Assembly (NCBI GenBank): GCA_003428585.1
Contig: QVQC01000046.1
Span: 1-64,000 of the forward strand
From: Nioella halotolerans
GTDB lineage: Bacteria; Pseudomonadota; Alphaproteobacteria; Rhodobacterales; Rhodobacteraceae
Length of the DNA: 64,000 bases
Reading direction: 5' to 3'
Shown here: positions 44,671 to 53,464 of the stretch, piece after piece
Layout of the letters: each line of letters opens with the position of its first letter
How positions within the stretch are numbered: position 1 is the stretch's first letter
Position numbers and translations under genes: made by a program
The notes under the pieces: generated by a model
What the model saw: the letters and a program-made list of their open reading frames with translations, nothing else
The model's database searches: none
What the model was told of the DNA's origin: nothing

Positions 44671-45585
44671 ATGACACTCGACCGACGCACCCTCATGAAA
44701 CTGTCGCTTGCCACGCCGTTCCTGGCCAGTGCCACAACGGTCGCGCGGGCAGAGGCGCCGACGATGGGCGCCTCCTTCGCGCGCCACCGGCGCTTTACCC
44801 TTGGCGGGTTCGAGGTGACAACCCTTCTGGCTGGCACCACCCCGCGCGAAAACCCGCAATCCATCTTCGGCATGAATATCAGCGAAGAGGAATTCGCCCG
44901 CGTCAGCGCGGAAAATCACCTTTCGACCGAGGTGTCGCAGTTCTTCTTCACGCCCGTCGTGGTCAATACCGGGGCAGAGCTGATCCTGTTCGACACCGGG
45001 CTCGACCAAGCCGGCATCACCGGCGCGCTGGCCGAGGCGGGCTATGCCCCCGATCAGGTCGATACCGTGGTGCTGACGCATATGCATGGCGACCATATCG
45101 GCGGCCTTTCGGGCGATTCCGGCCCGACCTTCGCCAACGCCCGCTATGTCACCGGACGGGTGGAATTCGACCATTGGGCCGCCGCGGGCAATGACGGGTT
45201 CGAGGCGAAGGTGCGCCCACTGGCCGAGCGGATGACCTTCCTTGAGCCGGACCAGGACGTGGCAAGCGGCATCACCTCGGTCGCCGCCTACGGCCACACG
45301 CCCGGCCATATGGGGTTCCACATCGAAAGCGACGGCGCGCAGCTGATGCTGTTTGCCGATCTCGCCAACCACCCGGTCTGGTCGCTGGCCCATCCCGACT
45401 GGGAGGTGCGCTTCGACGCCGACAAGGCGATGGCCGCCGAAAGCCGGCGCCGCGTGCTGGGGATGATCGCCGCCGACCGGATTCCGGCGATCGGCTATCA
45501 CATGCCCTTCCCGGCGCTCGGCTTCGTCGACAGCCACGGCGACGGCTTTGCCTGGGTGCCGGAACAGGGCCAGTTCATGACCTGA
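44671..45585 (+). CDS. Exported metallo-beta-lactamase-fold hydrolase (Tat signal)
   Basis: A 304-residue MBL-fold enzyme. The N-terminus MTLDRRTLMKLSLATPFLAS has a twin-arginine motif and hydrophobic stretch ending near ARA (about 27), predicting Tat export to the periplasm. Metal ligands: THMHGDHIGG (His137, His139, Asp141, His142), GHTPGHMGFH, Asp in FADLANHP and His in GYHMPFP. It resembles the lactonase/AttM-like branch, but the substrate is unproven. The ATG follows GGGAGA. Confidence 0.87.
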   Translation: MTLDRRTLMKLSLATPFLASATTVARAEAPTMGASFARHRRFTLGGFEVTTLLAGTTPRENPQSIFGMNISEEEFARVSAENHLSTEVSQFFFTPVVVNTGAELILFDTGLDQAGITGALAEAGYAPDQVDTVVLTHMHGDHIGGLSGDSGPTFANARYVTGRVEFDHWAAAGNDGFEAKVRPLAERMTFLEPDQDVASGITSVAAYGHTPGHMGFHIESDGAQLMLFADLANHPVWSLAHPDWEVRFDADKAMAAESRRRVLGMIAADRIPAIGYHMPFPALGFVDSHGDGFAWVPEQGQFMT

Positions 45586-45624
45586 CCCCTTCCCAAGCGG
45601 CGCCGCGTCGCGCAAAAGGGGTCC

Positions 45625-46032
45625 ATGACCGATTGGGCCCAACTTTGTCCCCCCGACCTCGCCTGTTTCGAGAAACTTGCCGAACAGGCACTGCTGTCCC
45701 TGCCGGAGCCCTACCGCAAGGCGGCCCTGCAGGTCGTGATCCGGGTCGAGGATTTCGCCGGCGACGACATCCTGCGCGAGATGCAGATCGAGAACGCCTA
45801 CGACCTGACGGGCCTTTACGACGGCATCCCCCTGACCGAGAAATCGGTGCTGGATCAGCCCATGGGGCCAGACGCGATCTGGCTTTTCCGTCGCCCGATC
45901 CTGGAGGAATGGGCGGATCGCGGCGATGTCCCGCTCGGGGCGCTGATCGGCCACGTTCTGGTGCATGAACTGGCGCACCATTTCGGCTGGTCCGATGACG
46001 ATATCGCCGCGATCGACCCGTGGTGGGAATGA
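45625..46032 (+). CDS. Small zincin-like metallopeptidase-family protein
   Basis: A 135-residue protein of the minimal metallopeptidase family, with HExxH at His114-Glu115-His118 followed by HFGWSDDDI, the third-ligand Asp/His region. No signal peptide, so cytoplasmic. The substrate and even proteolytic activity are not established for the family. It lies 39 bases after the MBL gene and is probably cotranscribed. Confidence 0.85.
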   Translation: MTDWAQLCPPDLACFEKLAEQALLSLPEPYRKAALQVVIRVEDFAGDDILREMQIENAYDLTGLYDGIPLTEKSVLDQPMGPDAIWLFRRPILEEWADRGDVPLGALIGHVLVHELAHHFGWSDDDIAAIDPWWE

Positions 46033-46098
46033 AGCGTCCTCGCCAGCTTTTGGCGGGCGCCTTGCGATGACGCGCCCGACCGCGCGGAAAGGTGACCG

Positions 46099-47757
46099 CT
46101 ACCCCGGGTCGCGCCAGCGGTTCACGATCGGGTAACGCCGGTCGAGCCAGAAGGCGCGTTCGGTCAGTCGCGCGCCGGGCGCGGACTGGAAGCGCTTGTA
46201 TTCCGAGATGTAGAGCAGGTGCTCCACCTTCTTCACCGTCTCGCGCTCAAAACCCATGGCCACCACGTCGGCGACCGAGGCTTCCTTGTCGATCAGCATT
46301 TCAAGGATCACGTCCAGCACCGCGTAGGGCGGCAGGCTATCCTCGTCCTTTTGATCCTCGCGCAACTCCGCCGTGGGCGGTTTGTCGATCACCTGCGGCG
46401 GGATGACCTCGCCCGCCGGGGCCAGCATCCACGGGCGATGGTTGGCATTGCGCCAGCGGCAGGTTTCGAACACGCGGGTCTTGTAGAGGTCCTTGATCGG
46501 GTTGTAGCCGCCCGCCATGTCGCCGTAGATCGTGGCGTATCCCACGGCCACCTCGGACTTGTTGCCGGTGGTCAGCAGCATTTCACCGAACTTGTTGGAC
46601 AACGCCATCAGGATCACCCCGCGCAGGCGGGACTGGATGTTTTCCTCGGCGATGCCCGGCTCGGTCCCGGCGAAGAGGTCCGAAAGCGCCTCCGTCACCC
46701 CGGCGCGCGGGGCGGTGATCGGGACGGTATCGAGCCTTGTGCCAAGCGCGTGTGCAACAGCGGACGCATCGTCAAGCGACGCTTGCGAGGTGTATTCCGA
46801 GGGCAGCATCACGCAGCGGACGTTGTCCGGCCCGAGCGCATCAGCGGCGATCACCGCCACGATGGCGGAATCGACCCCGCCCGAGAGGCCGAGGACGACC
46901 TTGGAGAACCCGGTCTTGCCAAGGTAGTCGCGCACGGCCTCGACCATGCAGCGGTAATCGGCCTCCCATTCATCGGGCAGGTGGGCCTTCTCTCCCTCAT
47001 CGGCACGCCAGCCGTCTGGAGTGCGGATGAAATCGACATGGGTCAGGGCCTCATCCATGAACGGCATCTGCACCGCCAGCCCGCCACCGGGGTTCAGCAC
47101 GAAGCTGGCCCCGTCGAAGATCTGGTCATCCTGCGCGCCGGTCAGGTTGAGGTAGGCAAGCGGCAGGCCGGTCTCCACCACCCGTGCCACCGTCATCGCC
47201 TGCCGGATATTCATCTTGCCCCGGTGATAGGGCGATCCGTTGGGCACCAGCAGGATCTCGGCCCCGGTTTCGGCCAGCGTCTCGCAGACATCCTCGAACC
47301 AGCAATCCTCGCAGATCGGAAAGCCGATGCGCACCTGGCCGATCTCGACCGGCCCCTGCATTCCGCCCGCATGGTAATAGCGTTTCTCGTCGAAGACGTT
47401 GTAATTTGGCAGATGATGCTTGAGCACCTGCGCCCGCACCTTGCCGCCTTCAAGGATGAAGTAGGCGTTGAAGGGCTTGTCGGGGCCTTGCCACGGCCCC
47501 CCGATCGCCATCGCGGGGCCGTCGGCGCAATCCGCGGCCAGCCTGTCCAGCACCCGCGCCACGTCGGCGGCAAAGGCGGGTTTGCGCACGAGATCCTGCA
47601 GCTGGTAGCCGGTGATGAACATCTCGGGCAGCGCGACGAGGTCGGCGCCTGCATCCTTTGCCGCCTGCCACGTGTCGCGGGCCTTGGCGGCGTTGGCCTC
47701 CAGCCCGCCGACCGTGGCGTTGAGTTGTGCAAGCGTGACGCGGAATCTGTCGGGCAT
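46099..47757 (-). CDS. nadE: Glutamine-dependent NAD+ synthetase
   Basis: Last step of NAD biosynthesis, 552 residues. The N-terminal nitrilase-type glutaminase domain (about 1-260) has the Glu-Lys-Cys triad in ALPEMFITGY, LKHHLPNYNVFDE and ICEDCWFED; the C-terminal synthetase domain has PP-loop LGLSGGVDSA. The ATG at 47757 (MPDRFRVTLAQLN) is the family start; the upstream in-frame extension is not. It converges on the zincin gene. Confidence 0.95.
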   Translation of the reverse strand: MPDRFRVTLAQLNATVGGLEANAAKARDTWQAAKDAGADLVALPEMFITGYQLQDLVRKPAFAADVARVLDRLAADCADGPAMAIGGPWQGPDKPFNAYFILEGGKVRAQVLKHHLPNYNVFDEKRYYHAGGMQGPVEIGQVRIGFPICEDCWFEDVCETLAETGAEILLVPNGSPYHRGKMNIRQAMTVARVVETGLPLAYLNLTGAQDDQIFDGASFVLNPGGGLAVQMPFMDEALTHVDFIRTPDGWRADEGEKAHLPDEWEADYRCMVEAVRDYLGKTGFSKVVLGLSGGVDSAIVAVIAADALGPDNVRCVMLPSEYTSQASLDDASAVAHALGTRLDTVPITAPRAGVTEALSDLFAGTEPGIAEENIQSRLRGVILMALSNKFGEMLLTTGNKSEVAVGYATIYGDMAGGYNPIKDLYKTRVFETCRWRNANHRPWMLAPAGEVIPPQVIDKPPTAELREDQKDEDSLPPYAVLDVILEMLIDKEASVADVVAMGFERETVKKVEHLLYISEYKRFQSAPGARLTERAFWLDRRYPIVNRWRDPG

Positions 47758-47900
47758 GGGGCCTCTCGCCGGGGTGTTTCGGGTGGGTTTTAGCAGATCG
47801 CCGCCCGTCGCCAAGGACCTGCGGGCAAAAGACATTGCGAGGCCATGCCCCCTCCACTAGGTTTGCGAGGGGCAACAGGAACCTTTCAGGGGGCAGACAG

Positions 47901-49421
47901 GTGAGCCAGACAGGTCGGGGCGCGCTTCTTCGGATCTTTGCGGCATGCGGCATCGCCGTGATGCTGCCCCTTGCGTCATGGGCGCAGGACGAGGACGAGA
48001 TCGAGATCCACCAATACGAGGGTGGCGGCATCTATGAGGGCACCTTCCGCAACGGGGTCCAGCACGGGACCGGCACCTACCGGCTGCCCAATGGCTACGA
48101 ATATACCGGCGAATGGGTCGATGGCGAGATCCGCGGTCAGGGGCGCGCGGTCTTCCCCGATGGGTCCGTATTCGAGGGCAGCTTTGCCGAGGGCCGGCCC
48201 GAAGGGTTCGGTCGCATCACCTTTGCCGATGGGTCCACCTATGAAGGCGAATGGTCCGAGGGGCGCATCAACGGGCAAGGCGTCGCGCTTTATGCCAACG
48301 GCGTGCGCTACGAAGGCGGCTTTCGCAACGCGCTGCACCACGGCACCGGCACGATGGACAGCCCAAACGGCTACCGCTACGAGGGGCAATGGGTCAACGG
48401 CCTGAAACATGGCCAGGGCCGGATCACCTACCCCGACGGTGCCGTCTACGAAGGCGAGTTCGAGAACGGACAGCGGCAGGGGCAGGGCCGGCTGGAACTG
48501 CCCGACGGCGTGATCTACGAAGGCGAGTGGCAAGCGGGCGAGATCAACGGTCGCGGTACGCTCACCCAGCCCAACGGCGATGTGTACGAGGGGGAGCTTG
48601 TCAGCGGCGAACGCCATGGCACCGGCATCGTGCGCTATGCCAATGGCGACCGATACGAGGGCGAATTCCAGAATGACCGCCGCCATGGGCAGGGCGAGTT
48701 TCGCGGCTCCGACGGATATGTCTATACCGGCCAATGGATCGACGGACGAATCGAGGGCGAGGGCCGCGTGACGTACCCCGATGGCTCGGTCTACGAGGGT
48801 ACGTTCCGCGACGACCTTGCCCATGGCCGGGGCACGATCACCTACGAGGATGGCTCGACCTACGAAGGCGACTGGGTCGAGGGTGTGATCGAGGGCTTCG
48901 GCGTGGCCCGCTATGCCAACGGGCTGGTCTACGAGGGGCAGTTCCAGAATGCGCGCCAACACGGGCAGGGGGTAATGACCTTCACCGACGGCTACCGCTA
49001 CGAAGGCGCGTGGCAGGACGGGCTGCGCCACGGGCAGGGCATCGCCACCTACGCCGATGGCACCGCCTACGAGGGCGAGTTCGTCGCCGGTCAGCGCCAC
49101 GGGACCGGCACGCTGACCATGCCCGATGGCTTCACCTATACCGGCGAATGGCGCGAGGGCGAGATCAGCGGCCAGGGCCGCGCCACCTATGCCAATGGCG
49201 ATGTCTACCAAGGCGAATTCGTGAACGGCAGCCGGCAGGGCGCAGGCACCATGACCTATGCCGAGACGGAGGACCGCGATGCGCGCGTCGTGCAGGGCGA
49301 GTGGGAAGACGGTCGGCTGGTGACCACCTCAGACGGGGAGCCGATTGAAGAGGAGGCCGCCGACGCAGACGCGGAGGACACACCGGACGCACCCGAGGCG
49401 CCGACAGAGAACGGCGAGTGA
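47901..49421 (+). CDS. Secreted MORN-repeat protein
   Basis: A 506-residue protein. Signal peptide about 8-33 (LLRIFAACGIAVMLPLASWA before QDEDE), then 18 tandem MORN repeats of 23 residues (YEGxFxxGxxHGxGxxxxxDGxx; about 42-460) plus a partial repeat, and an acidic tail (EEEAADADAEDTPDAPEAP). Repeats tend to alternate Trp- and Phe-type strands, giving a ~46-residue super-repeat. MORN arrays bind lipids or act as scaffolds in eukaryotes; the bacterial role is mostly unknown. The GTG at 47901 follows AGGGGG. It converges with cryB with no gap. Confidence 0.9.
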   Translation: MSQTGRGALLRIFAACGIAVMLPLASWAQDEDEIEIHQYEGGGIYEGTFRNGVQHGTGTYRLPNGYEYTGEWVDGEIRGQGRAVFPDGSVFEGSFAEGRPEGFGRITFADGSTYEGEWSEGRINGQGVALYANGVRYEGGFRNALHHGTGTMDSPNGYRYEGQWVNGLKHGQGRITYPDGAVYEGEFENGQRQGQGRLELPDGVIYEGEWQAGEINGRGTLTQPNGDVYEGELVSGERHGTGIVRYANGDRYEGEFQNDRRHGQGEFRGSDGYVYTGQWIDGRIEGEGRVTYPDGSVYEGTFRDDLAHGRGTITYEDGSTYEGDWVEGVIEGFGVARYANGLVYEGQFQNARQHGQGVMTFTDGYRYEGAWQDGLRHGQGIATYADGTAYEGEFVAGQRHGTGTLTMPDGFTYTGEWREGEISGQGRATYANGDVYQGEFVNGSRQGAGTMTYAETEDRDARVVQGEWEDGRLVTTSDGEPIEEEAADADAEDTPDAPEAPTENGE

Positions 49422-50954
49422 TCAGACCGGATCGCCAGCGTCCAGCCGATCCAGAAATGTCCGGGCCTCCGACAGGATCGTGTCGCGCTTGGCCGCGTCC
49501 ATGCGGTCCCATGTGCGATAGATCTGCGCCATGCGCGGGTTCCTCGCGAAGCGGTCGCGGTGGCGTGTCAGGAAATCCCAGTAAAGCAGGTTGAACGGGC
49601 AGGCATCGGGCCCGGTCTTGACCTTCACGCCGTAGGCGCAACTCTTGCAGTAGTCCGACATCTTGGCGAGGTAATTGCCAGAGGAGACATAGGGCTTCGA
49701 CCCGACCACCCCGCCATCGGCGAACTGGCTCATCCCCACCGTATTGGGCGCCTCGACCCATTCATAGGCATCGGCGTAAACCGCGAGGTACCATTCATGC
49801 ACATCGTGCGGGTCGATCCCGGCCAACAGCGCGAAATTCCCGGTCACCATCAGCCTCTGGATGTGGTGCGCATAGCCCTCGCGCCTTGTGACGTCGATGG
49901 CCTCTGACATGCAGCGCATCTTGGTCTCGGCGCCCCAGTAAACCGGCGGCAGCTTGCGGTCATGGCCAAGCGCGTTGCGCGCGGCATAGCCCGGCCCCTC
50001 GCGGAAATAGACCCCGCGCACGAATTCGCGCCAGCCGATGATCTGGCGGATGAACCCCTCGGCGGCATTGAGTGGCGCATCGCCCGCGCGATAGGCGGCC
50101 TCGGCCCGGCGACATGCGTCGAGCGGGTCAAGCAGCCCGGCATTGATGTAGGCCGACAGCACCGCGTGAAAGAGGAAGTCCTGCCCGCGCACCATCGCAT
50201 CCTGGTAATCGCCGAAGCTTGGCAGCGCGTGGGCGATGAAATGATCCAACGCCTGCTGCGCCTGATCGGGGTCGGTGGCGAACCGGAACGGGCGCAGGTC
50301 GCCGAAATGGTGGCCAAAGCGCGCCTCGACGAGGGTCAGCACCGCATCCGTCACCGCGTCCGGGTCGAAGCGCGGCGGCACCGGCCCGGAAAGCCCCTTG
50401 GGCGGCCCCTTGCGGTTGTCGTGGTCAAAATTCCACTGCCCGCCCTCGGGCTGGTTCCCATCCATCAGAAAGCCGGACTTGCGCCGCATCTCCCGGTAGA
50501 AATGCTCCATCCGAAGCGCCTTGCGCCCCTCGGCCCAGTCCGCGAATTCCGCGTGCGAGCACAGGAACCGGTCATCTTCCAAAACGTGAACCTTGAGAGG
50601 ATGATCGCGCAGCACCTCGATCAGCCGCCATTCGCCGGGCTCGGTCGCCAACACCTCCGTCGCGCCGACCCCCTGCGCCCGGCGCAGCAACTCGCCCCCG
50701 ATGGAGCCCGCATTGTCCGGGTCATCAAGCCGGGTATAGGCCACGCGCCAGCCCTCCGCCTCCAGCCGTGCCGCGAATTTGCGCATCGCGGCGAAAAGCA
50801 ACGCGATCTTCTTGGGGTGATGGGGCACGTAGACGGCCTCATCCGCAACCTCGGCCATCACCACCACGTCGCGCGACTTGTCGGCGGCCTTCAAAGCCGC
50901 GACATGGACCGAGACCTGATCGCCCAGCACCAGAACGAGGCGCGGGGTCACCAC
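49422..50954 (-). CDS. Fe-S cryptochrome/photolyase (CryB/PhrB type)
   Basis: FeS-BCP family flavoprotein of 510 residues, related to R. sphaeroides CryB and the Agrobacterium (6-4) photolyase. The N-terminal Rossmann domain has LVLVLGDQVS. The Fe-S ligands are a Cys in MRCMSEAID plus YCKSC and ACPFN near the C-terminus, with the C-x2-C-x12-C spacing typical of the group. It may repair (6-4) lesions or act as a light sensor; sequence alone does not decide. The GTG start overlaps the SDR gene end. It is transcribed after the SDR gene. Confidence 0.92.
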   Translation of the reverse strand: MVTPRLVLVLGDQVSVHVAALKAADKSRDVVVMAEVADEAVYVPHHPKKIALLFAAMRKFAARLEAEGWRVAYTRLDDPDNAGSIGGELLRRAQGVGATEVLATEPGEWRLIEVLRDHPLKVHVLEDDRFLCSHAEFADWAEGRKALRMEHFYREMRRKSGFLMDGNQPEGGQWNFDHDNRKGPPKGLSGPVPPRFDPDAVTDAVLTLVEARFGHHFGDLRPFRFATDPDQAQQALDHFIAHALPSFGDYQDAMVRGQDFLFHAVLSAYINAGLLDPLDACRRAEAAYRAGDAPLNAAEGFIRQIIGWREFVRGVYFREGPGYAARNALGHDRKLPPVYWGAETKMRCMSEAIDVTRREGYAHHIQRLMVTGNFALLAGIDPHDVHEWYLAVYADAYEWVEAPNTVGMSQFADGGVVGSKPYVSSGNYLAKMSDYCKSCAYGVKVKTGPDACPFNLLYWDFLTRHRDRFARNPRMAQIYRTWDRMDAAKRDTILSEARTFLDRLDAGDPV

Positions 50955-51616
50955 GGCACCGGTTTGCCGGCCCAGTCGAAGAAATGGCCGCTATCCTCCG
51001 GCGTCAGCCCGTCGATCACGCGGATAAGATTCGCCGCGGCCTCTGGCGGCGTCACCGCCTTGTGGCGGCCGAGATAGGGGCCGGTCAGGTCGGTCTGCAC
51101 GGTGCCGGGATGCAGCGCGACCAGAATGGCCTGCTTGCGCAGCCGCCCATATTCGATCGCCGAGGTGCGCAGCACCTGGTTCACCGCTGCCTTGGCCGCG
51201 CGGTAGCTGATCCAGCCGCCGATATGGTTGTCGCCGATGGAGCCCACCCGCGCCGACAGAACCGCAACGACACTGCGCCGGTCGCGCGGGACCAGCGGCA
51301 AAAGGTGTTTCAAGACAAGCGCCGGGCCGATGGCGTTGAGCGCGAACTGCGCCGCCATGTCGGCCGGGTCGAGCGCGCGGATGGTCTTTTCCGGCCCGGC
51401 CTCGCCAATCTGAAGCGCGCCCGTGGTGACAAGGATGCGGTCGAACGTGCCCGCAAGCCCGCCAAGCACCCGTTCGATACTGGCCTCGTCGGTCAGGTCC
51501 AGCCCGTCGGCGCGGCGCGACAGGCCGATGACCTCGCCCCGCGCCTGCGACATCTCGGCCAAGGCGGAGCCGATGCCACCCGAAGCGCCGATGATGAGTG
51601 TTCTTTCTTCTGTCAT
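50948..51616 (-). CDS. Short-chain dehydrogenase/reductase (CsgA-like)
   Basis: A 222-residue NAD(P)-dependent Rossmann protein. Nucleotide motif LIIGASGGIGSALAE (about 7-21), NAIGPAL, catalytic Ser region AVLSARVGS and YRAAKAA (Tyr-x3-Lys). The substrate is unknown. It overlaps the cryB start by several bases, so the two are translationally coupled. Confidence 0.87.
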   Translation of the reverse strand: MTEERTLIIGASGGIGSALAEMSQARGEVIGLSRRADGLDLTDEASIERVLGGLAGTFDRILVTTGALQIGEAGPEKTIRALDPADMAAQFALNAIGPALVLKHLLPLVPRDRRSVVAVLSARVGSIGDNHIGGWISYRAAKAAVNQVLRTSAIEYGRLRKQAILVALHPGTVQTDLTGPYLGRHKAVTPPEAAANLIRVIDGLTPEDSGHFFDWAGKPVPW

Positions 51617-51682
51617 GGTCGTTCAGCTAGCCCAGCCGCTGCCCCGGTCAAAGCCCAACCGTCGCAAACGCGAAAAAAGGGG

Positions 51683-51711
51683 TTTTCAACGTGCCGATCC
51701 CGCGACATATT
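51683..51711 (+). promoter_or_regulatory. Promoter of the leu leader and leuA
   Basis: TTTTCA (51683-51688) and CATATT (51706-51711) are 17 bases apart. The expected start, about 7 bases downstream, coincides with the leader-peptide ATG at 51719, so that mRNA may be leaderless. Confidence 0.5.
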
Positions 51712-51718
51712 CACCCCC

Positions 51719-51805
51719 ATGACGATGCACGGCCATATCCTGCCCCGAACCACCCTGAAGGGTGGCATCGCCCCGTGCGCGCTTCTTCTCCTTAGCCGCC
51801 TCTGA
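51719..51805 (+). CDS. leuA leader peptide with a run of leucine codons
   Basis: A 28-residue peptide starting MTMHGHILPR and ending CALLLLSRL, with four consecutive Leu codons (51782-51793) and two or three more nearby, placed 87 bases before leuA. This is the classic design for leucine-starvation control: ribosomes stall at the Leu run and switch the RNA fold downstream. No Shine-Dalgarno is present; the ATG lies at the predicted transcript start. Similar leader peptides are known for leu operons in many bacteria. Confidence 0.75.
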   Translation: MTMHGHILPRTTLKGGIAPCALLLLSRL

Positions 51806-51847
51806 GCGTGCCTTTCGGCGCGACCGCTCAGGGGGGAACCAGCGCCG
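51803..51847 (+). promoter_or_regulatory. Overlapping alternative stems after the leu leader
   Basis: TGAGCG (51803-51808) can pair with CGCTCA (51825-51830), and CGGCGC (51816-51821) with GCGCCG (51842-51847). The two stems are mutually exclusive, as expected for an attenuator. No T-run follows, so the read-out may be Rho-dependent or translational; GGAT/ATCC (51881-51891) could also fold over the leuA ribosome site. Confidence 0.5.
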
Positions 51848-51892
51848 AGATCATCGCACAGACAAACAGGCTAAGACCAAGGATTTGATCCC

Positions 51893-53464
51893 ATGACCAC
51901 CGAACAGGACCGCGTGTTCATCTTCGACACGACCTTGCGCGACGGCGAACAAAGCCCGGGCGCCACGATGAGCCATTCCGAGAAGCTGGAGATTGCCAGC
52001 CTGCTTGACGAGATGGGCGTCGACATCATAGAGGCCGGCTTTCCCATCGCCTCCGAAGGCGACTTCAACGCCGTGGCCGAGATTGCCAAGCTGGCCAAGC
52101 AGGCCACCATTTGCGGCCTCGCCCGCGCCAACCCCAAGGATATCGACCGGTGCTGGGAGGCCGTGAAGCACGCGAATTCCCCGCGCATTCACACCTTTAT
52201 CGGCACCTCGCCGCAGCACCGCGCCATTCCAGACCTGACCATGGACGAGATGGCCGACCGCATCCACGAAACCGTGACCCATGCGCGCAACCTCTGCGAC
52301 AACGTGCAATGGTCGCCGATGGACGCGACGCGGACGGAGTGGGATTTCCTGAAACGTACGGTCGAGATCGCCATCAAGGCCGGCGCCACCACGATCAACA
52401 TCCCCGATACCGTGGGCTATACCGCACCCGTCGAATCGGCCGACCTGATCCGGCGCCTGATCGCGGATTGCGAGGGCGGCGAGGATGTCGTCTTCGCCAC
52501 CCATTGCCACAATGACCTCGGCATGGCGACGGCGAACGCGCTGGCCGCCGTCGCGGGCGGGGCGCGACAGATCGAGTGCACCGTGAACGGGCTGGGCGAA
52601 CGCGCGGGCAACACCGCGCTGGAAGAGGTCGTGATGGCGCTGAAGACGCGCAACGACATCATGCCGTGGACGACCGGCATCGACAGCACCAAGATCATGC
52701 ACATCTCGCGCCGCGTTTCGACGGTGTCGGGCTTCGTCGTGCAACCCAACAAGGCCATCGTCGGCAAGAACGCTTTTGCCCACGAATCCGGCATCCATCA
52801 GGATGGGATGCTGAAAAGCGCCGACACGTTCGAGATCATGCGTCCGGAGGATATCGGCTTGGCGGGCACCTCGCTGCCGTTGGGCAAGCATTCGGGTCGG
52901 GCAGCGTTGCGCGCGAAGCTCAAGGAACTGGGCTTCGACATGATCGACAACCAGCTCAATGACCTCTTCGTTCGGTTCAAGACACTGGCCGACCGCAAGA
53001 AGGAGGTGTTCGACGACGACCTGATCGCGCTTGTGACCGATGCCGCCGCCGCCGGCACCGAGGATCACCTGGAACTGAAATTCCTGCGCGTGATCTGCGG
53101 CACCGAGGCGCCCCAGTCTGCCGATATCACCCTGCGCGTGGGCAACGAGGACAAGCAGGCCACGGCGCAGGGCGACGGGCCGGTCGATGCCGCCTTCAAC
53201 GCGGTGAAGGCGCTTTACCCCAACGAAGCCGTGCTGCAACTCTACCAGGTCAGCGCGGTGACCGAGGGCATGGATGCACAGGCCACCGTCAGCGTTCGCA
53301 TCGAGGAAGACGGCAAGATCACCACCGGCCAGTCGGCCGATACCGACACCGTGGTCGCCAGCGTCAAGGCCTATGTCAACGCGCTCAACCGCCTGATCGT
53401 GCGCCACGAAAAGCTCGGCTCCGGTGGCGACATGCCGGAAGTGTCCTACAAGGACATGGGCTGA
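51893..53464 (+). CDS. leuA: 2-isopropylmalate synthase
   Basis: Condenses acetyl-CoA and 2-oxoisovalerate, the first committed step to leucine; 523 residues. Catalytic FDTTLRDGEQSPG at the N-terminus, metal-binding HCHNDLGMA and GLGERAGN, and a C-terminal regulatory domain (about 390-510) for leucine feedback. The ATG at 51893 follows AAGGA. Controlled by the upstream leader peptide. Confidence 0.96.
   Translation: MTTEQDRVFIFDTTLRDGEQSPGATMSHSEKLEIASLLDEMGVDIIEAGFPIASEGDFNAVAEIAKLAKQATICGLARANPKDIDRCWEAVKHANSPRIHTFIGTSPQHRAIPDLTMDEMADRIHETVTHARNLCDNVQWSPMDATRTEWDFLKRTVEIAIKAGATTINIPDTVGYTAPVESADLIRRLIADCEGGEDVVFATHCHNDLGMATANALAAVAGGARQIECTVNGLGERAGNTALEEVVMALKTRNDIMPWTTGIDSTKIMHISRRVSTVSGFVVQPNKAIVGKNAFAHESGIHQDGMLKSADTFEIMRPEDIGLAGTSLPLGKHSGRAALRAKLKELGFDMIDNQLNDLFVRFKTLADRKKEVFDDDLIALVTDAAAAGTEDHLELKFLRVICGTEAPQSADITLRVGNEDKQATAQGDGPVDAAFNAVKALYPNEAVLQLYQVSAVTEGMDAQATVSVRIEEDGKITTGQSADTDTVVASVKAYVNALNRLIVRHEKLGSGGDMPEVSYKDMG

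Noticed and set aside
43212..45194. 660-codon open frame on the plus strand
   Set aside because: Antisense to the SulP gene and out of frame with the MBL gene; Arg/Gly/His-rich with no motif.
47901..49421. 69-base tandem repeats as a possible CRISPR or satellite array
   Set aside because: The repeats are degenerate, in-frame and encode MORN units; there are no unique spacers.
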